Below are positions 8,874 to 17,999 of a stretch of DNA of 64,000 nt, one piece after another. The number at the start of each line of letters is the position of its first letter. The stretch's first letter is position 1. Both the position numbers and the translations under genes were made by a program. Source of the DNA: Croceicoccus ponticola (GTDB taxonomy: Bacteria; Pseudomonadota; Alphaproteobacteria; Sphingomonadales; Sphingomonadaceae). A model generated the notes under the pieces. It was given only the letters and a program-made list of their open reading frames with translations. It was not told the origin of the DNA and ran no database searches. Location: positions 86,796-150,795 of the forward strand of contig NZ_RXOL01000006.1 in the NCBI RefSeq assembly GCF_004004515.1, given 5' to 3'.

Positions 8874-9964
8874 CCGACCTGTTCGAAAACCCGATCGGCC
8901 TCGACGGCTTCGAATTCGTCGAATTCTCGGCCCCCGAAAAGGGCGTGCTGGAACCCGTTTTCACCGCGATGGGATTCACCCGCGTCGCACGGCACCGGTC
9001 GAAGGATGTCGAATTGTGGCGGCAGGGCGACATCAACCTCGTCACCAACTACGAACCGAAAAGCGCCGCATGGTATTTCAGCCGCGAACACGGGCCCAGC
9101 GCCTGCGGCATGGGGTTCCGGGTGAAGGACGCGGCAAAGGCCTATGCCGAACTGCTGGAACGCGGGGCCGAACCGGTCGCGACGCACACCGGCCCGATGG
9201 AACTGCATATCCCCGCAATCCGCGGCATCGGCAACGCCATCATCTACCTGACCGATCGCTATGACGACGGCAGCGATGCGCTTTCGATCTACGACATCGA
9301 TTTCGAATATCTGCCCGGCGTCGCGAAACGACCCGAAGGCGCGGGGCTGGCCCGGATCGACCACCTGACCCACAACGTCTACGGCGGGCGGATGGCTTAT
9401 TGGGCCGATTATTACGAAACGCTGTTCAATTTCCGCGAAATCCGGTTCTTCGACATCAAGGGCGAATATACCGGCCTGACCAGCAAGGCGCTGACCGCGC
9501 CCGACGGCAAGATCCGCATCCCGCTGAACGAAGAAGGCAAATCGGGCGGCGGCCAGATCGACGAATTCCTGCGCGCCTATAACGGCGAAGGCATCCAGCA
9601 CATCGCCTTTATCTGCGACGATCTCCTCTCCACTTGGGACAAGCTGAAGGCCACCGGCGTGCCGTTCATGACCGCCCCGCCCGAAACCTATTACGAAATG
9701 CTCGATGAACGCCTGCCCGGGCATGGCGAGCCGGTGGGCGAGCTGAAGACGCGCGGCATCCTGCTCGACGGCACGACCGAAGGCGGCTCGCCGCGCCTGC
9801 TGCTCCAGATATTCGCCACGGCAACGGTCGGACCGGTGTTTTTCGAATTCATCCAGCGCCGCGGCGACGAAGGGTTCGGCGAAGGCAACTTCAAGGCGCT
9901 GTTCGAAAGCATGGAACGCGACCAGCTGCGTCGCGGCACGTTGTCTGTAGAAGAGCTGGCCTGA
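8870..9964 (+). CDS. hppD: 4-Hydroxyphenylpyruvate dioxygenase
   Basis: 364-residue vicinal-oxygen-chelate enzyme that converts 4-hydroxyphenylpyruvate to homogentisate. The three iron ligands can be placed: His165 (RIDHLTHNV), His244 (GIQHIAF) and Glu326 (FFEFIQR). The open frame runs on upstream through phhA out of frame, but the real start is the ATG at 8870, which overlaps the phhA stop. Together with phhA this takes phenylalanine to the ring-cleavage pathway. The aminotransferase and homogentisate dioxygenase genes are not in this window. Confidence 0.96.
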   Translation: MTDLFENPIGLDGFEFVEFSAPEKGVLEPVFTAMGFTRVARHRSKDVELWRQGDINLVTNYEPKSAAWYFSREHGPSACGMGFRVKDAAKAYAELLERGAEPVATHTGPMELHIPAIRGIGNAIIYLTDRYDDGSDALSIYDIDFEYLPGVAKRPEGAGLARIDHLTHNVYGGRMAYWADYYETLFNFREIRFFDIKGEYTGLTSKALTAPDGKIRIPLNEEGKSGGGQIDEFLRAYNGEGIQHIAFICDDLLSTWDKLKATGVPFMTAPPETYYEMLDERLPGHGEPVGELKTRGILLDGTTEGGSPRLLLQIFATATVGPVFFEFIQRRGDEGFGEGNFKALFESMERDQLRRGTLSVEELA

Positions 9965-10164
9965 CAGCGGGCGCACCGACCAAAGGGGGATTTTCCGGCA
10001 CGCCCTGCGACACGATGATGCGATAGTGTCATTTGACGCAGGTGCGCCGGAACTCCTAAGGCCGCGCCTCGTTCAGGGGCACGACAGCCCTGCAAATCCT
10101 TTGGAGAAGCCAGATCCTTTCCGTTCTCGACGTCGTTTCCATCCTTCAGGACGAATTGCAGTCC

Positions 10165-11001
10165 ATGGGCACCAGCCTGGTCAAGGCCTTGCCCAATTTC
10201 GCGATAGCCATCCTTGTCCTGTTCCTGACATGGATCATCGCCCGGTACACCACCCGTATTGCCGACGCGGTCACAGGCCGCACGCAATTGCGCAGCAGCC
10301 TGAGGGCGCTGGTCGAAACGCTGGTAAAGCTGACGATATGGGTCATCGGCATCATGGTTGCCGCCACGATCATCCTGCCGGGGCTGGAACCGGGCGGATT
10401 GATCGCCGGGCTGGGCATCGGCACGCTTGCCATCGGGTTTGCGTTTCAGGACATATTCGAAAACTTCCTCGCCGGCGTGCTCATCATGTTACGCGACAAG
10501 ATGGAAATCGGCGACGCGATCGAAGTCGAAGGCATCGTCGGCGTGGTCGAGCACATCACCTTGCGCGAAACGCACATACGCCAGTTCACAGGGGAACTGA
10601 CCGTCTGCCCCAATTCCATGCTGTTCAAGAACCCGGTCAAGATCATGACCGAGCAGCCCATCCGCCGTTGGGAAATCACTGTCGGCGTCGCCTATGACAC
10701 CGATCTCGATCATGCGGCCGAAGTCATGCGTCGCGCGATCGGCGACATGGAAGATTTCGCCGCCGACCAGCCGCTCGACATTTACGTCAAGGAATTCGGG
10801 GCTAGTTCGGTGGACTTCATGATCCGTTGGTGGTCCGGGTCGATGCCGCGCGACATGTTCGCGGTGCGTGACGACATTTTCCGGCGGATCAAGCGCGCGC
10901 TTGACGATGCGGATATCGAGATACCGTTCCCCTATATCACGCACACGTTCAAGGAACCGATCCCGTTGGCCGCACCGCGCAAGGGCGGCGACGCATCCTG
11001 A
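10165..11001 (+). CDS. MscS-family mechanosensitive ion channel
   Basis: 278-residue small-conductance channel protein of the inner membrane. There are three hydrophobic segments (about residues 10-30, 55-75 and 85-110). The pore-lining helix is GLGIGTLAIGFAFQDIFENF, followed by the beta domain (GDAIEVEGIVGVVEHI) and the mixed C-terminal domain (FGASSVDFMIRWW). Length is like E. coli MscS. The start is ATG 10165; an in-frame TTG at 10156 is possible. The frame stays open back to 10060 without another good start. It stands alone, convergent with the sulfur operon. Confidence 0.88.
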   Translation: MGTSLVKALPNFAIAILVLFLTWIIARYTTRIADAVTGRTQLRSSLRALVETLVKLTIWVIGIMVAATIILPGLEPGGLIAGLGIGTLAIGFAFQDIFENFLAGVLIMLRDKMEIGDAIEVEGIVGVVEHITLRETHIRQFTGELTVCPNSMLFKNPVKIMTEQPIRRWEITVGVAYDTDLDHAAEVMRRAIGDMEDFAADQPLDIYVKEFGASSVDFMIRWWSGSMPRDMFAVRDDIFRRIKRALDDADIEIPFPYITHTFKEPIPLAAPRKGGDAS

Positions 11002-11014
11002 ATCGGAACCGTGG

Positions 11015-12772
11015 TCAGATCATGCCGCGGGCCCAATCGGCCGCCTGTACCGGCGGTTCGCTGCCGTCGTCGATCACCAGTTCGGAAAAGGCCCTGTCCT
11101 GCGACAGGAAGACGCGGCCCGTCAGTTCGTCAAGGAAATGGCTACGCTCCAGCCGGTCCATGACGGGGCCTTTCACTTCGGACAAGTGCAGCCGGATGCC
11201 GCCGTCGCCAAGCCGGTGATTGATCGCCTCGAGGCTTTCGAGCGCAGAGGCGTCGATGGCGTTCACCGCGCTGCACATGAGGATGACGTGGCGCAGCTCA
11301 GGGCGTTCGGCGACGCGCTCCAGCACGTATTCCTCAAGCCAGCGGGCATTGAGATAGGACAGGTTTTCGTCGATGCGGATCGACAGGACGTGCGGGACGG
11401 TCAGTACCTTGTGCCGATCGACATTACGAAAATGCTGCGTTTCGGGCACCCGCCCGACAATGGCGGCATGGGGCCGCGATGCGCGCCACAGATAAAGCAG
11501 CAAACCGACCAGCACGCCCGCTATGACGCCGGTTTCGACACCTTTGACCAACGTCACGCCGATGGTGACGACATGGGCGGACAAATCGGCCCTTGAATAG
11601 ATCCACAGCCGCTTCGGCGTCTTCAGATCGACAAGGCTGAGAACCGCAACAATGATCGTGGCGGCCAGCGTAGCGATGGGCAGGTTGAACAGCAACGGCG
11701 TCAGGAACAGCGAGGCGAGCGCGATGCCCACCGCGGTAAAGGCGCCTGCCGCCGGGGTCTGCGCGCCTGCGTCGAAGTTCACCACCGAGCGCGCGAACCC
11801 GCCCGTCACCGGATATCCACCCGAAATGGCGCTGGCGATATTGGCCGCGCCAAGGCCGATCAGTTCCTGATCCGGCGAAATCCGCTGGCGGCGTTTGGCG
11901 GCAAGGGTCTGCGCGACCGACACGCTTTCGACGAAACCGATGACCGAAATAAGCAGCGCGGGCACCCACAATTGCGCGATCAGGCCGGTATCGAACGACG
12001 GCAATGCGAACGGCGGCAGCCCCTCCGGCACTGCGCCGACCAGTTTCACGCCCTTTGCCGCGAGGTCTAGGCCGAGCACCAGCAGGATCGTCACAGCCAC
12101 GGCGACGACCGGCCCCGCCTTTGCCGTCATGTCGGCGGCGCGCGGTTTCAGGCCGAACCGGACCAGCAAGGGCTTCAACCCTTTGCGCACCCAGAACAGG
12201 AACAGCGTCGCGCCCGTGCCCAGTGCGAGCGTCCACGGATTGGTATCGGGCAGATCGCGGGCCAGGTTGCCCAGCATGTCGGGCCAGTTGTCGCCCCCTG
12301 CCTTCACGCCAAGGATGTGTTTCAACTGGCTGGTTGCGATCAACAGGCCGCTGGCGGTGATGAAGCCGGAAATCACCGGATGCGACAGGAGGTTGGCAAG
12401 GAAACCCAACCGCAGCAGGCCCAGTATCGCCAGCATCACGCCCGACAATGCGGCCAGCGTGATCGCGGCGGTCAGATATTCGGGCGACCCCTGCGCCGCG
12501 ACCGCACCCGCCGCGCTGGCCGTCATCAACGACACCACCGCGACCGGCCCCACCGCCAGCGTCCGGCTGGTCCCGAACACGGCATAGGCGACCAGCGGTA
12601 GGATCGAGGCGTAGAGCCCGACGACCGGCGGCAACCCGGCTAGCAGCGCATAGGCAAGGCTTTGCGGGATCAGCATGATGGTGACGATGATCGCCGCCAT
12701 CATGTCGCTGGAAAGTTTGTCGCCGTCGTATCGGCGGCCCCAGTCGAGGATCGGGAAGTAGCGGGCGAGCAT
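11015..12772 (-). CDS. SulP-family anion transporter with STAS domain
   Basis: 585 residues: a membrane core of about twelve to fourteen helices (residues ~20-420, with SulP signature parts MLIPQSLAYALLAGLPPVVG and TRTLAVGPVAVVSLM-like) and a C-terminal cytoplasmic STAS domain (IRIDENLSYLNARWLEEYV onward). SulP proteins carry sulfate, bicarbonate and other anions. Here it is the last gene of a sulfide/persulfide oxidation operon, 19 bp after the sqr stop, so moving sulfate or sulfite is the natural guess; direction and substrate cannot be read from the sequence. Confidence 0.9.
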   Translation of the reverse strand: MLARYFPILDWGRRYDGDKLSSDMMAAIIVTIMLIPQSLAYALLAGLPPVVGLYASILPLVAYAVFGTSRTLAVGPVAVVSLMTASAAGAVAAQGSPEYLTAAITLAALSGVMLAILGLLRLGFLANLLSHPVISGFITASGLLIATSQLKHILGVKAGGDNWPDMLGNLARDLPDTNPWTLALGTGATLFLFWVRKGLKPLLVRFGLKPRAADMTAKAGPVVAVAVTILLVLGLDLAAKGVKLVGAVPEGLPPFALPSFDTGLIAQLWVPALLISVIGFVESVSVAQTLAAKRRQRISPDQELIGLGAANIASAISGGYPVTGGFARSVVNFDAGAQTPAAGAFTAVGIALASLFLTPLLFNLPIATLAATIIVAVLSLVDLKTPKRLWIYSRADLSAHVVTIGVTLVKGVETGVIAGVLVGLLLYLWRASRPHAAIVGRVPETQHFRNVDRHKVLTVPHVLSIRIDENLSYLNARWLEEYVLERVAERPELRHVILMCSAVNAIDASALESLEAINHRLGDGGIRLHLSEVKGPVMDRLERSHFLDELTGRVFLSQDRAFSELVIDDGSEPPVQAADWARGMI

Positions 12773-12791
12773 GGTGCCTTCGCGCCCGATC

Positions 12792-14021
12792 TCAGGCCGC
12801 GGCCGGAGTGTCGGGATGCACCATCCATTCGTGGCCCTTGAGCATCCCGTTCCAGTAGACCCACGGCAGCACTTCGGTTTTCAGCAACCAAGACAGGCGG
12901 CGCGGACGGGTGCCGTCGATGATCCACGTCGGGAACGTTGGCAGCAATTTGCCGCCATACCCGAATTCGGCGAGGACGACCTTGCCCTTTTCCACCGTCA
13001 GCGGGCACGAACCGTACCCGTCATAGGCGGCGACCGGCTCTCCTCCCCCCCAGACCGACAGCGCATTGACCGCCACGATCGGGGCCTGTTTGCGCACGGC
13101 GGCGGCGGTTTTCGCGTTGCCCATCGACCCTGCATCACCCAGCGCGAACACGTTGGGATAGCGTTTGTGCCGCATGGTGAAATCGTCGACTTCGGCAAAG
13201 CCTGTCGGCCCGGCAAGCGCGCTATCGCGCAGGAAATCGGGCGCGACTTGCGGCGGGACGACGTGGATCATGTCAAAATCGCGCGTGACATCGCCGGTTT
13301 CGGTTTTGAACGTCGCCTGCTTCGCCTGCCCGTCCACCGCGACAAGGGTGGAGGTGAAATTCAGCCCGATGCCGTACTTCGCGACATATTCCATCAGCGC
13401 CGGGACATAAGCGCCCACCCCGAACAGCACTGCCCCCGCATTGTGGAACTGCACGTCGATCTTATCCAGCACGCCCTTGGCCAGCCATTCGTCGCACGAC
13501 AGGTACATCGCCTTTTGCGGCGCTCCCGCGCATTTGATCGGCATCGGCGGCTGAGTGAACAGCGCCGTGCCGGATTTCAGCCCCTGCACCAGTTGCCAGG
13601 TATAGGGCGCAAGATCGTAGCGGTAATTCGACGTCACGCCATTGCGGCCCAGCGTGTCTTCCAATCCCGCGATCTGGCCCCAGTCCAGCTTTATGCCGGG
13701 GCACACGATCAGCAGGTCATAGGCGACCATGCTTCCATCGGTCAGCACCACGGTGTTGTTGTCGGGATCGAACGATGCGGCCTCCGCCCTCAGCCATGTC
13801 ACGCCCTTTGGCATGACGTCGGCCATCGGGCGCGCGGTGAACGGGGCCTTGAACACCCCTGCCCCCACCATGGTCCAGCCCGGCTGGTAGTAATGTTCGG
13901 CCTTGGGCTCGACAATCGCAATGTCCAGCGTGCCGTCGCGTTGCAGCATCGACGATGCCGTCGCGATCCCGGCAGCGCCGCCGCCGACGATCACGATGCT
14001 GTGCTTGTGCTGCGTGCTCAT
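12792..14021 (-). CDS. sqr: Sulfide:quinone oxidoreductase-like flavoprotein
   Basis: 409 residues with an FAD-binding dinucleotide fold at the N-terminus (HSIVIVGGGAAGIATASSML). It has the YYQPGWTMVGAG segment and the redox cysteine in KCAGAPQKAMYL that mark type II (eukaryote-like) sulfide:quinone oxidoreductases; a second cysteine lies in YGSCPLTVEKGK. The enzyme oxidises sulfide to sulfane sulfur and passes electrons to the quinone pool. The start is ATG 14021; the longer open frame upstream belongs to the previous gene's antisense reading. It lies with a persulfide dioxygenase and YeeE-type proteins, which supports the role. Confidence 0.9.
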   Translation of the reverse strand: MSTQHKHSIVIVGGGAAGIATASSMLQRDGTLDIAIVEPKAEHYYQPGWTMVGAGVFKAPFTARPMADVMPKGVTWLRAEAASFDPDNNTVVLTDGSMVAYDLLIVCPGIKLDWGQIAGLEDTLGRNGVTSNYRYDLAPYTWQLVQGLKSGTALFTQPPMPIKCAGAPQKAMYLSCDEWLAKGVLDKIDVQFHNAGAVLFGVGAYVPALMEYVAKYGIGLNFTSTLVAVDGQAKQATFKTETGDVTRDFDMIHVVPPQVAPDFLRDSALAGPTGFAEVDDFTMRHKRYPNVFALGDAGSMGNAKTAAAVRKQAPIVAVNALSVWGGGEPVAAYDGYGSCPLTVEKGKVVLAEFGYGGKLLPTFPTWIIDGTRPRRLSWLLKTEVLPWVYWNGMLKGHEWMVHPDTPAAA

Positions 14022-14047
14022 GCCGATACCCCCGTTCGATTGAACCG

Positions 14048-14464
14048 TTATTGCGCCGGCCGTTCGGTAAGGCGGAAGATCACCATCCCTGCGATCATCG
14101 CCGCAACGAAAATCGCCGCTCCTGAAAGGTTGTTGGCCAGCGACGCAACCGCCGGGCCGGGGCAAAGGCCGGCAAGGCCCCAGCCGATCCCGAACAGCGC
14201 CGCGCCACCAATCAGGCGTGCATCGATCAGCTTGGTCCCGGGCAGGGAAAACTGATCGCACACAACGGGCTTGTTCATCGCCTTTTGCATGCGCCACGCG
14301 ATGGCCATGACGATGACCGCCCCGCCCATGACGAAGGCCATCGTCGGATCCCAGTCACCGAAAATATCGAGAAAGCCGCGCACCCGCGACGGATCCATCA
14401 TGCCCGACAAGGCCAGACCGAACCCGAACAGGATGCCGGACAACATCGAAACGAACGCGCGCAT
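14048..14464 (-). CDS. YeeE/YedE-family membrane protein (DUF6691-like), second half
   Basis: 138 residues with four hydrophobic helices. Glycine-rich signatures GFGLALSGMMDPSRVRGFLD and GWGLAGLCPGPA are typical of the short YeeE halves that carry sulfur compounds such as thiosulfate. The cysteine in GLCPGP matches the conserved transport cysteine of the family. It overlaps the preceding YeeE-type gene by a base (TGATG), and the two halves probably form one pore. It is followed by sqr after 26 bp. In bigR-type operons such pairs accompany persulfide dioxygenase. Confidence 0.85.
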   Translation of the reverse strand: MRAFVSMLSGILFGFGLALSGMMDPSRVRGFLDIFGDWDPTMAFVMGGAVIVMAIAWRMQKAMNKPVVCDQFSLPGTKLIDARLIGGAALFGIGWGLAGLCPGPAVASLANNLSGAAIFVAAMIAGMVIFRLTERPAQ

Positions 14465-14904
14465 CACCAGCCTCCTCCGACCGCGTTGACGACCGCGACG
14501 GTGACCATGCCCGCGGCGATGAAGGTCAGCGTAGCGACGATGGATCGGGGCGATAGTCGGGACATCCCGCATACGCCGTGCCCGCTGGTGCAGCCGCTGC
14601 CCAACCGTGTGCCGATGCCGGTGATGAGGCCGCCCGCGACGAGCCAGCCCCAGCCCGGCGCGAAATCCGCTTCGATCGGACCGAGCGTAAGCAAATGGAG
14701 CACCGCGCCGAGGATCAGGCCCGCTACGAACAGCGCGGCGATCGGCCACGGCGTGCCGCGCGTCAGGCCCAGCGTGCGCGCCAGCATCCCGCTGACCCCC
14801 GCGATCCGCCCGTTCCCAAGCAGCATGATCGCTGCGGCAAGCCCGATGAGCACACCGCCGATGAGCCCGTTTACAGGCTGCGCGTCAGGAAAGCCGGGCA
14901 ACAT
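14464..14904 (-). CDS. YeeE/YedE-family membrane protein, first half
   Basis: 146 residues with four hydrophobic helices and the YeeE signature GTRLGSGCTSGHGVCGMSRL, which holds the conserved GCTSGHG cysteine. The start is ATG 14904 overlapping the stop of the persulfide dioxygenase gene; a GTG one codon earlier is equally possible. Its stop overlaps the next YeeE start. Tight coupling on both sides suggests a fixed stoichiometry for the two halves. The likely cargo is a sulfur anion produced or used by the neighbouring enzymes. Confidence 0.87.
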   Translation of the reverse strand: MLPGFPDAQPVNGLIGGVLIGLAAAIMLLGNGRIAGVSGMLARTLGLTRGTPWPIAALFVAGLILGAVLHLLTLGPIEADFAPGWGWLVAGGLITGIGTRLGSGCTSGHGVCGMSRLSPRSIVATLTFIAAGMVTVAVVNAVGGGW

Positions 14905-15845
14905 CACGCCGGCCTCCGCACGGCGTTGACCGGAATCTTGATGTAGCTCACGCCATTATCCTCCGGCTCGGGCAAATGCCCGCCGCGCATGTTCACCTGA
15001 ACCGACGGCATAATGAGATTGGGCATCGCCAGCGTCCGATCGCGCGTGGTGCGCATCGCGACGAATTCATCCTCGGTCACGCCATCGCGGACGTGCACGT
15101 TGTGATCGCGCTCCTGCCCCACGGTCGTTTCCCAAGCGTACTCGTCGCGGCCCGGCGCTTTGTAATCGTGGCACAGGAACAGCCGCGTTTCGCGCGGCAG
15201 CCTGAGCAGGCGGCGGATGGAATGAAATAATTGCCGGGCATCGCCGCCGGGGAAATCGGCGCGCGCGGTGCCGTAATCGGGCATGAAGATCGTGTCGCCG
15301 ACAAACGCGGCATCGCCGATCAAATACGCCATGTCGGCTGGCGTGTGGCCGGGCACGTGCAGGGCGATCGCTTCCAGCTTGCCGATGCGGAAGGTTTCGC
15401 CGTCGGTGAACAAGTGATCGAACTGCGAACCGTCGCGTTCGAAATCGGTGCCGGCGTTGAACATCTTGCCGAACACTTCCTGCACCCGGACGATATCGGC
15501 GCCGATGGCCAGCTTTCCGCCAAGCTTTTCCTGAAGATAGGGGGCGGCAGACAAGTGATCGGCGTGCGCATGGGTTTCGAGAATCCATGTCACTTTCAGA
15601 TTATTAGAAGTGATATATTCAATGATGCGATCCGCCGATCCAAAACCGGTCGAGCCCGACGCAGGATCGTAGTCCAGGACCGAATCGATGATCGCGGCCT
15701 CGCTTGTTTCGGCATCGTGAACCACATAGCTTACGGTGAACGTCGCCTCGTCGAAAAAACCTGCAATCGTCGGACGCTGCGCGGGATTTTGCCCCGTTTC
15801 CCGGACCTGTGCGGTCGCCTTATCCAGGTTTACATCGATGGACAT
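14904..15845 (-). CDS. Persulfide dioxygenase-like MBL-fold hydrolase (Blh/ETHE1 type)
   Basis: 313 residues of metallo-beta-lactamase fold with metal motif THAHADHLSA near residue 85-95, GHTPADMAYL, GDTIFMPDYGTARADFPGGD and CHDYKAPG. This is the set seen in Blh/ETHE1 persulfide dioxygenases, which oxidise glutathione persulfide to sulfite with one iron. The start is ATG 15845, with AAGGAG six bases upstream; a longer reading would begin at 15863. First gene of the sulfur operon, with a 13-bp palindrome right before it. In Agrobacterium and Xylella the homologue is controlled by the ArsR-type BigR, which is not visible here. Confidence 0.88.
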   Translation of the reverse strand: MSIDVNLDKATAQVRETGQNPAQRPTIAGFFDEATFTVSYVVHDAETSEAAIIDSVLDYDPASGSTGFGSADRIIEYITSNNLKVTWILETHAHADHLSAAPYLQEKLGGKLAIGADIVRVQEVFGKMFNAGTDFERDGSQFDHLFTDGETFRIGKLEAIALHVPGHTPADMAYLIGDAAFVGDTIFMPDYGTARADFPGGDARQLFHSIRRLLRLPRETRLFLCHDYKAPGRDEYAWETTVGQERDHNVHVRDGVTEDEFVAMRTTRDRTLAMPNLIMPSVQVNMRGGHLPEPEDNGVSYIKIPVNAVRRPA

Positions 15846-15858
15846 CGCATTCTCCTTA

Positions 15859-15871
15859 TACATTTAATGTA
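15859..15871. promoter_or_regulatory. AT-rich palindrome before the sulfur operon (candidate operator)
   Basis: TACATT-T-AATGTA is a perfect 13-bp inverted repeat lying just upstream of the AAGGAG ribosome site of the persulfide dioxygenase gene. Its position would block transcription or its start. ArsR-type sulfide sensors such as BigR bind AT-rich palindromes in this place, so it is a candidate operator for such a protein encoded elsewhere. Confidence 0.45.
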
Positions 15872-15981
15872 AGTTTTAAAGAGATAGTCGTCAAGCACCG
15901 CCCCGGCCCGCACATCATACCTCCTAATCGCGGTTCACGCTGCCCCTTTCCCAACCGGCGCGCGGACGATAGGGGTTTAGC

Positions 15982-16419
15982 ATGGCGACAACAGACGAAC
16001 TCGTGACCATGGCACGCGATGCAGCGCATCGGGCCCACGCCCCCTATTCGCAGTTCCGGGTGGGTTGCGCGGTGGAATCGGTCGATGGGCGCATCGCGAC
16101 CGGCGCGAACATGGAAAACGCCTGCTACCGGCTGGGTCTGTGCGCCGAACAATCGGCGCTGACGACGGCGCAGCATGTGTTCGGATTGGCGCAAGTGGCG
16201 CGCGTCGCGGTCGCGGGCGGGCCGTGGCGCGACGGGGCCATCACCGGCATCGACGCGATCACGCCGTGCGGCGGCTGCCGACAGGCGATATTCGAGGCGG
16301 CGGCGCTTTCGGGCCGGGATATCGAGATCATCTGCGCCGGGGCCAGCGGCGATGCCTATGAAATCACGACGATTTCGGCCCTGTTGCCGGCTGCGTTCGG
16401 GCCAGCCGCGCACGGCTAA
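15982..16419 (+). CDS. cdd: Cytidine deaminase
   Basis: 145-residue homotetrameric-type cytidine deaminase of pyrimidine salvage; it converts cytidine or deoxycytidine to uridine forms. Zinc site parts are clear: LCAEQSAL (Cys and catalytic Glu) and TPCGGCRQAIFE (two Cys). Substrate-binding NMENACYRLG precedes it. Length is normal. It is divergent from the sulfur operon and convergent with the LOG-family gene, so probably monocistronic. Confidence 0.95.
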   Translation: MATTDELVTMARDAAHRAHAPYSQFRVGCAVESVDGRIATGANMENACYRLGLCAEQSALTTAQHVFGLAQVARVAVAGGPWRDGAITGIDAITPCGGCRQAIFEAAALSGRDIEIICAGASGDAYEITTISALLPAAFGPAAHG

Positions 16420-16431
16420 TTCAGCCGCCGG

Positions 16432-17013
16432 TTACCAGACCGGGCCGTCCTGTGCCGCTCTGGCCGCGCTTTCCAGCTTGTCGAGCGCGGCGTCGATGGT
16501 GTCCGCGCTGAGCAGTTGTTCGCGGCGTGCGCCGCTCATGAAACCTTCGTCGCGGACATGGTCGCAAAATTCCATGAACTTGTCCCAGTAGCCGCCGGTA
16601 TTCAGCAGGCAGAACGGCTTGGCGTGATAGCCCAGCGCGTTCCACGTCCACGCTTCGAACAGTTCGTCGAACGTGCCGATCCCGCCTGCAAGGCACAGGA
16701 AACCGTCGGACAGTTGCGTCATCTTCGCCTTGCGCTGGTGCATGTCGGCGACTTCGTGCAGCTCGGTCAGGCCAAGGTGTGCGACTTCGTGGCTGACCAG
16801 CGCGGACGGGATGACGCCATAAACGCGTCCTCCGGCGTCCAGCACCGAATCCGCGATCGCGCCCATCAACCCCAGCTTGCCGCCGCCATAGACAAGATCG
16901 ATCCCGCGCGCGGTCATGATCGTGCCCAGTTCGCGCGCGATGGCGAGATGCGCAGGATCGCGCCCGGCGGCAGAACCGCAGTAAACCGCCAACTTGGTGA
17001 TCGCGCCCATCAT
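16432..17013 (-). CDS. LOG-family (TIGR00730) Rossmann-fold protein
   Basis: 193 residues similar to cytokinin riboside 5'-monophosphate phosphoribohydrolases (LOG) and to nucleotide 5'-monophosphate nucleosidases. It starts KLAVYCGSAAG, has DLVYGGGKLGLMG, and carries the catalytic loop LAGGIGTFDELFE, where the usual PGGxGTxxE has Ala for Pro. It overlaps the PfkB gene stop by 4 bases (ATGA), linking it to adenosine metabolism: nucleotide base release beside a nucleoside kinase. Bacterial members are often called lysine decarboxylases in older records, which is wrong. Confidence 0.88.
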   Translation of the reverse strand: MMGAITKLAVYCGSAAGRDPAHLAIARELGTIMTARGIDLVYGGGKLGLMGAIADSVLDAGGRVYGVIPSALVSHEVAHLGLTELHEVADMHQRKAKMTQLSDGFLCLAGGIGTFDELFEAWTWNALGYHAKPFCLLNTGGYWDKFMEFCDHVRDEGFMSGARREQLLSADTIDAALDKLESAARAAQDGPVW

Positions 17014-17999
17014 GCGTCTCCCGTCTCGAACCCGGCCACCGGGCGTGCGCCGACATGCGTAATGACCGACGCCGCCGCCCGCGCGCCATGTTCAAGGCTG
17101 CCGCGCAGATCGTCGCCGCGCACTTGCGCCGCAAGGAAGCCCGCGGCGAACTGATCGCCCGCGCCGGTCGTATCGACGACTTCGGGCACGGGCGCTGCGG
17201 GTATTTCCACCCGTTCGCCGCGCGCGATGGCCATGGCCCCACGCGCGCCTTTGGTCAGCACCAGTGTCGACACTTGCGCGCTCAACAGGGCGATGGCCTG
17301 ATCGGGCCTGTCGACATTGGCCATCAGGCACGCTTCGTATTCGTTGGCGAACAGGATATCGACGCCGCCGTCAGCCACCAGTTTCGCAAGGCTGTCGCGC
17401 CGTCCCGGCAGGGCGATGGAATCGGAGAGGGTAAAGGCGATACGGCGGCCCGCGGCATGGGCGATTTCAATTGCCCGGCGCATGGCTGCACGCGGCGTCT
17501 CGGGGCCCCACAAATACCCTTCGAGGAACAGGAACTTGGCCGCACGGATAGCCTCTTCGTCCAGCGCGTCGGGGGTCAGGTGATGGCTCGCCCCCGGGTT
17601 CGTCTGCATCGTGCGTTCGCCGTCAGGGCTGACGAGGATGAGGCAGCGCCCCGTCGGCGCGTGGCGCAGCGGCGGAGTGTCGAAGGCGATTTCGAGCGCG
17701 TGCATATGCGCGCCGAACAATGTGCCCAGCCGATCGTCGCCGGTTTGCCCGATGAACCGGCACCGCGCACCCGCCGCCGCCGCACCGGCCAACGTGTTCG
17801 CCGCCGAACCGCCGGGCACTTCGCTGACCGGCCCGCTTTCACGCATGGCGGCGACGAGCGCATCGGCCTCGGCATCCTGCAACAGCCGCATCGTGCCCTT
17901 GGCCACGCCGGTTTCGGCAAGGAACGCATCGTCGCGCCGCGCCAGTACGTCGACGATGGCATCGCCGATGGCCACGATGTCGAATGGTTCGTCAGGCAT
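17010..17999 (-). CDS. PfkB-family carbohydrate/adenosine kinase
   Basis: 329 residues of ribokinase fold. The N-terminal part has the GGSAANTLAGAA substrate segment, and the C-terminal signature DTTGAGDQFAAGFL holds the catalytic Asp and anion hole. Alphaproteobacterial proteins of this type are generally annotated as adenosine kinase (salvage of adenosine to AMP). The ATG at 17999 (MPDEPFDIVAIGDAIVDV) is chosen; a longer reading to 18080 has no family support. It is coupled to the LOG-family gene. The substrate call is from family knowledge, not from a residue I can point to. Confidence 0.85.
   Translation of the reverse strand: MPDEPFDIVAIGDAIVDVLARRDDAFLAETGVAKGTMRLLQDAEADALVAAMRESGPVSEVPGGSAANTLAGAAAAGARCRFIGQTGDDRLGTLFGAHMHALEIAFDTPPLRHAPTGRCLILVSPDGERTMQTNPGASHHLTPDALDEEAIRAAKFLFLEGYLWGPETPRAAMRRAIEIAHAAGRRIAFTLSDSIALPGRRDSLAKLVADGGVDILFANEYEACLMANVDRPDQAIALLSAQVSTLVLTKGARGAMAIARGERVEIPAAPVPEVVDTTGAGDQFAAGFLAAQVRGDDLRGSLEHGARAAASVITHVGARPVAGFETGDA

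Noticed and set aside
10060..10164. Longer N-terminus for the MscS protein
   Set aside because: The frame is open to 10060 but has no ATG, GTG or TTG except TTG 10156, so the ATG at 10165 is kept.
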